Position numbers and translations under genes: made by a program. A stretch of 64,000 nt of DNA from JANQIO01 sp038746745. Lineage in GTDB: Bacteria; Pseudomonadota; Gammaproteobacteria; Pseudomonadales; Halieaceae. The stretch is taken from positions 40,090 to 104,089 of the forward strand of contig JBCDKJ010000003.1 of assembly GCA_038746745.1 (NCBI GenBank). The letters are read 5' to 3'. Below the pieces are notes generated by a model. The model was not told the origin of the DNA and ran no database searches. It saw only the letters and a program-made list of their open reading frames with translations. Of this stretch, positions 62,524 to 64,000 are shown one piece after another; positions within the stretch are counted from its first letter, which is position 1; every line of letters starts with the position of its first letter.

Positions 62524-63353
62524 TTCTCTGATGGCAACGGCGTCGCGTTGATAAACTCGAGGATGTCCTTTGAGACTGCGGGATTCATGCCAGCACTGAC
62601 GTGTCCCATACCAGGATAGAGCTTGAGAGCTGCGTGCGGAATGAGGGCCTGGGTTTCACGCAGCAACTCCAGAGGGAAGTAAAAATCGCTATCTCCAGCG
62701 AGCAGAAGAACGGGTTTGGTAATTTGGGGTAGGACATCTCGTGAATCAAACAAGCTTTCAGCTTCGCACTCGACAAGAATGTCACTTCTGAAGCTGGCAT
62801 GCTCGGCTCCAGATAGCAATTGTATGATTCCGAAAAGGAGCTGAATCAGCTTTCGCGGTCGTGTGTACGGGAATAGCCCCGTGGCAATGATAGTCCCCGC
62901 TTTAAACCGTTTTCCTTTAGACATGGTTTTCGCATAAGCGCAGTCTATGGCCTTGCCGGAAGCAGCAATGTCGCAGGCGGCAATATGGATCACCAGATGT
63001 TGAAAGCAATCACCGTGATTTGCTGCCAGGAATTGTGCAATCAGGCCGCCGAACGACGTGCCCACGATCAGTTCCACGCGGCCGCCAAACTCGGTAAGGA
63101 TAAGCTCAGCGTAGTCCCGAGCCATGCACGCTATCGTATGCCCCGCAGGCATGTTCATGCGGCGCGTTACAGTGACCAAACGATAATCAGCGTCCAGGAG
63201 ATCTAGGAAGGGCTTAAACGCCTGCTTGGATAAAAGCCCGCGCCCGGGATGAGCGTTACCCGGGCCGCCTGGAATCAGTAAAGCAACCTTATTGCCGGTG
63301 CCTTTTGCTGCCCAGGCCATGCCATTGTCAAACACGCCTGTTTGTAAGCTCAT
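62511..63353 (-). CDS. Alpha/beta-hydrolase fold protein
   Basis: A 280-residue hydrolase with oxyanion segment LLIPGGPGNAHPG, nucleophile Ser100 in IVGTSFGGLIAQ, Asp in LAGDSDFYFPL and His in YPGMGHVSAGM. The overall pattern is of an esterase/lactonase-like protein; substrate is unknown. Its tail overlaps the esterase tail by 13 bases, so the two are not co-transcribed. Confidence 0.9.
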   Translation of the reverse strand: MSLQTGVFDNGMAWAAKGTGNKVALLIPGGPGNAHPGRGLLSKQAFKPFLDLLDADYRLVTVTRRMNMPAGHTIACMARDYAELILTEFGGRVELIVGTSFGGLIAQFLAANHGDCFQHLVIHIAACDIAASGKAIDCAYAKTMSKGKRFKAGTIIATGLFPYTRPRKLIQLLFGIIQLLSGAEHASFRSDILVECEAESLFDSRDVLPQITKPVLLLAGDSDFYFPLELLRETQALIPHAALKLYPGMGHVSAGMNPAVSKDILEFINATPLPSENHSD

Positions 63354-63446
63354 GCGAATGCTTCTGTGCTATTCGTTATTCCGCCTGCCTGTCGCATGGA
63401 ACAGCATTGCAGTCCAAAAATACCGCGTGATCAGCAACCAGAAGCA

Positions 63447-63899
63447 CTAGCGAATAGTGAGCCCCGGGTCCTTAGGGTCTGCCATTTGTGGCGTGCCCTT
63501 CTGGTAGTTCACCTGCAGGCCGAAGGGTTCATCACTGCCCAGATAAAGCACGATGCCGCGCCGGCCGCTATCCAGGTCGTTGATCACTTCGTACTCAACC
63601 GGCATGGATATATCCGGTCCCGTGGGCCTTTGCCCCACTACCAACACCTCTTCAATGGCTTGCTGTATCTGCGGCATGGAGATTTCCACCCGGTAGCTAC
63701 CGTCTTCGGGGTTGCGGGTAACGCTCTCGACGCGAGTATCAGTCGCCTCGTCAACCCAGCCCGCCTCCGCCGACATATAACGCGGCTTTGCGCCCTGTGC
63801 ACTGCCTGGCGGTGAGGCCAAAAGCGTGAATGCAACCAATGCCAGCGTGATGAAAAGAACCGGTGCGGAAAAGGGTATGGCAGAGTCATGGCGATACAT
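63447..63899 (-). CDS. Small exported protein with TonB-box-like segment
   Basis: The 150-residue protein has a signal peptide (SAPVLFITLALVAFTLLASPPGSAQG) and a soluble mature part. Its centre reads IEEVLVVGQRPTGPD, strongly like a TonB box, followed by a strand-rich end (DSGRRGIVLYLGSDEPFGLQV). It is far too short to be a receptor. It may be a periplasmic protein that touches TonB or has a chance similarity. I recognise no family. Confidence 0.65.
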   Translation of the reverse strand: MYRHDSAIPFSAPVLFITLALVAFTLLASPPGSAQGAKPRYMSAEAGWVDEATDTRVESVTRNPEDGSYRVEISMPQIQQAIEEVLVVGQRPTGPDISMPVEYEVINDLDSGRRGIVLYLGSDEPFGLQVNYQKGTPQMADPKDPGLTIR

Positions 63900-64000
63900 A
63901 GCGCAACCTCGTAATGCTCACCTCTAGGATAGGCGGAATCGGCAGGCACTGCCATGCTGCGACAAAATGCCGCTGTCTGCTGCCCTGAGGCGCCGGTAAA

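Overview
The window looks like a chromosomal segment of a free-living, probably marine, aerobic gammaproteobacterium of the Halieaceae/OM60-NOR5 or Spongiibacteraceae kind. This is inferred from gene content: many TonB-dependent receptors with FecI/FecR-type regulators, CoA-dependent valine catabolism, FeoAB, glutathione enzymes, short-chain dehydrogenases and DUF-type lipoproteins. I see no rRNA, tRNA, insertion sequence, prophage or CRISPR array. Coding density is high and most genes are ordinary metabolic or envelope genes.

Layout. (1) 1-6100: cold-shock protein, OsmC-like protein, ChrR-like cupin, DUF481 outer-membrane protein, a 58-residue unannotated peptide, a D-2-hydroxyacid dehydrogenase, a DUF4136 lipoprotein and a LysR regulator. 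(2) 6190-10430: a leftward operon (CmcJ/NvfI-type oxygenase, luciferase-like flavin oxidoreductase, SDR) divergent from a LysR regulator and a GST. (3) 10490-29690, the accessory heart of the window: three consecutive cassettes, each an ECF sigma factor, a FecR-type anti-sigma factor and a TonB-dependent receptor carrying an STN signalling domain. Cassette A is followed by two membrane-anchored class-C beta-lactamase-fold hydrolases. Cassette B is followed by a decayed stretch holding a GST remnant and the tail of a third such hydrolase, then an SDR and cassette C. Receptors A and B are close paralogs. (4) 29710-36990: an MmsR-like AraC regulator with a direct-repeat operator, divergent from a valine/isobutyrate operon (acylating aldehyde dehydrogenase, acyl-CoA dehydrogenase, enoyl-CoA hydratase, 3-hydroxyisobutyryl-CoA hydrolase, 3-hydroxyisobutyrate dehydrogenase, alpha/beta hydrolase). 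(5) 37000-49130, leftward: MFS transporter, PLD-family lipoprotein, an operon of ABC ATPase, fused permease-GldG, DUF4340, FeoA and FeoB, then a TSUP permease and glutathione reductase. (6) 49360-55340: SnoaL-like proteins, enoyl-CoA hydratase, second TSUP permease, an unusual lipoprotein Nudix hydrolase, SDR, DUF6491 lipoprotein and L-serine dehydratase. (7) 55460-63900: acyl-CoA ligase, TonB-dependent receptor, AraC regulator, type-B carboxylesterase, alpha/beta hydrolase and a small exported protein with a TonB-box-like segment.

How it works together. The most notable unit is region 3. By analogy with FecIRA, ligand binding to each receptor should be relayed through its STN domain to FecR and release the cognate sigma factor. 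The adjacent envelope hydrolases and the cytoplasmic GST, SDR, flavin oxidoreductase and oxygenase would then act on the imported compound. The ligand cannot be read from the sequence. Duplication followed by decay is visible, so the locus appears to be diversifying. Region 7 looks like a second, AraC-controlled uptake-and-ester-cleavage locus. Start codons were moved from the longest open frame where a ribosome-binding site or signal peptide favoured another one; similarity calls are by eye and untested by any search.
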